A DNA stretch of 64,000 bases from Dendrolimus kikuchii (lineage: Eukaryota > Arthropoda > Insecta > Lepidoptera > Lasiocampidae), in NCBI GenBank assembly GCA_019925095.2, contig CM034407.1, positions 16,374,710 to 16,438,709 on the forward strand, read 5' to 3'. The position numbers were made by a program, and so were the translations under genes. Below are positions 63,791-64,000 of the stretch, piece by piece (position 1 is the first letter of the stretch; each line of letters starts with the position of its first letter). The notes beneath the pieces are model-generated. The model worked only from the letters and a program-made list of their open reading frames with translations, was not told the DNA's origin and searched no databases.

Positions 63791-64000
63791 TTCGTGTGTA
63801 TTTTAGCGATATAGTAAAGAATTACGTATAACAATATTTAATTCAAAAACAAGTGAATTCAATTTTACATTATAAACTACATACATACACAAATATCTAT
63901 ACATGCTTAGTATATAGGTATACATATATAAAATACATATACATATAGGTATATCAGTTAATTAGGACAGATACTACCACTTAATATTTTCAAATGATTT

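Overview
This window reads as eukaryotic, AT-rich, repeat-packed DNA from an insect, most probably a moth or butterfly. The grounds are the element types: non-autonomous Helitrons with termini of the TCTATACTAATAT...CAGCTAG|T and TC...TAATACGTGAAGC...CTAG|T kinds, CR1/Zenon-like LINE tails ending in (TATC)n, R1-, Jockey- and RTE-type LINE ends, a mariner, and a hAT-type MITE. Family names are from memory and unchecked. I found no intact host gene. The best host-coding candidates are a terminal-exon-like stretch (21045-21232) and a short unassigned reading frame (48043-48268). No rRNA, functional tRNA gene or CRISPR array was seen.

Labels are mine. SINE-A: a ~300 bp poly(A) retroposon, about 25 copies and roughly a tenth of the window; its last ~105 bp match the 3' end of LINE-P. 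LINE-P: a CR1/Jockey-like LINE. SINE-B: a tRNA-headed SINE, 4 copies. RTE-1: an RTE-like LINE whose RT C-terminus runs almost directly into a (TATG)n tail, 8 copies. LINE-T: a poly(A) LINE known here only from a conserved ~70-residue protein tail, 8 copies. CR1-Z: Zenon-like 3' UTRs, 7 copies. LTR-1: a 440-550 bp LTR with TGTTAC/GTAACA ends, 7 solo or broken copies and no internal region. Hel: non-autonomous Helitrons.

Layout. 1-8 kb: SINE-A, LINE-P and RTE-1 ends, a TIR element invaded by RTE-1, a solo LTR-1, a SINE-B split by CR1-Z, Helitrons, and a 756 bp hAT-type MITE with an 8 bp target duplication. 8-18 kb: a SINE-A/GC-rich composite flanked by a 26 bp direct repeat, LTR-1, Helitron runs, several SINE-A. 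18-31 kb: LINE-T, LINE-P, an LTR-1, opposed SINE-A copies, a piggyBac-like fragment, a broken mariner lodged in a Helitron, and a Helitron invaded by an RTE LINE that is itself invaded by CR1-Z. 31-47 kb: GC-rich islands, SINE-A, LINE tails and large compound microsatellites. 47-64 kb: a Jockey fragment flanked by 12 bp direct repeats, a GC-rich MITE with 22 bp TIRs, an LTR-1 holding an R1-type LINE end, Helitron runs and a Helitron holding an LTR-1.

Nothing here forms a working gene set. The value of the window is as a record of nested insertions, many resolvable to the base by target-site duplications, and of a likely SINE-LINE partnership.
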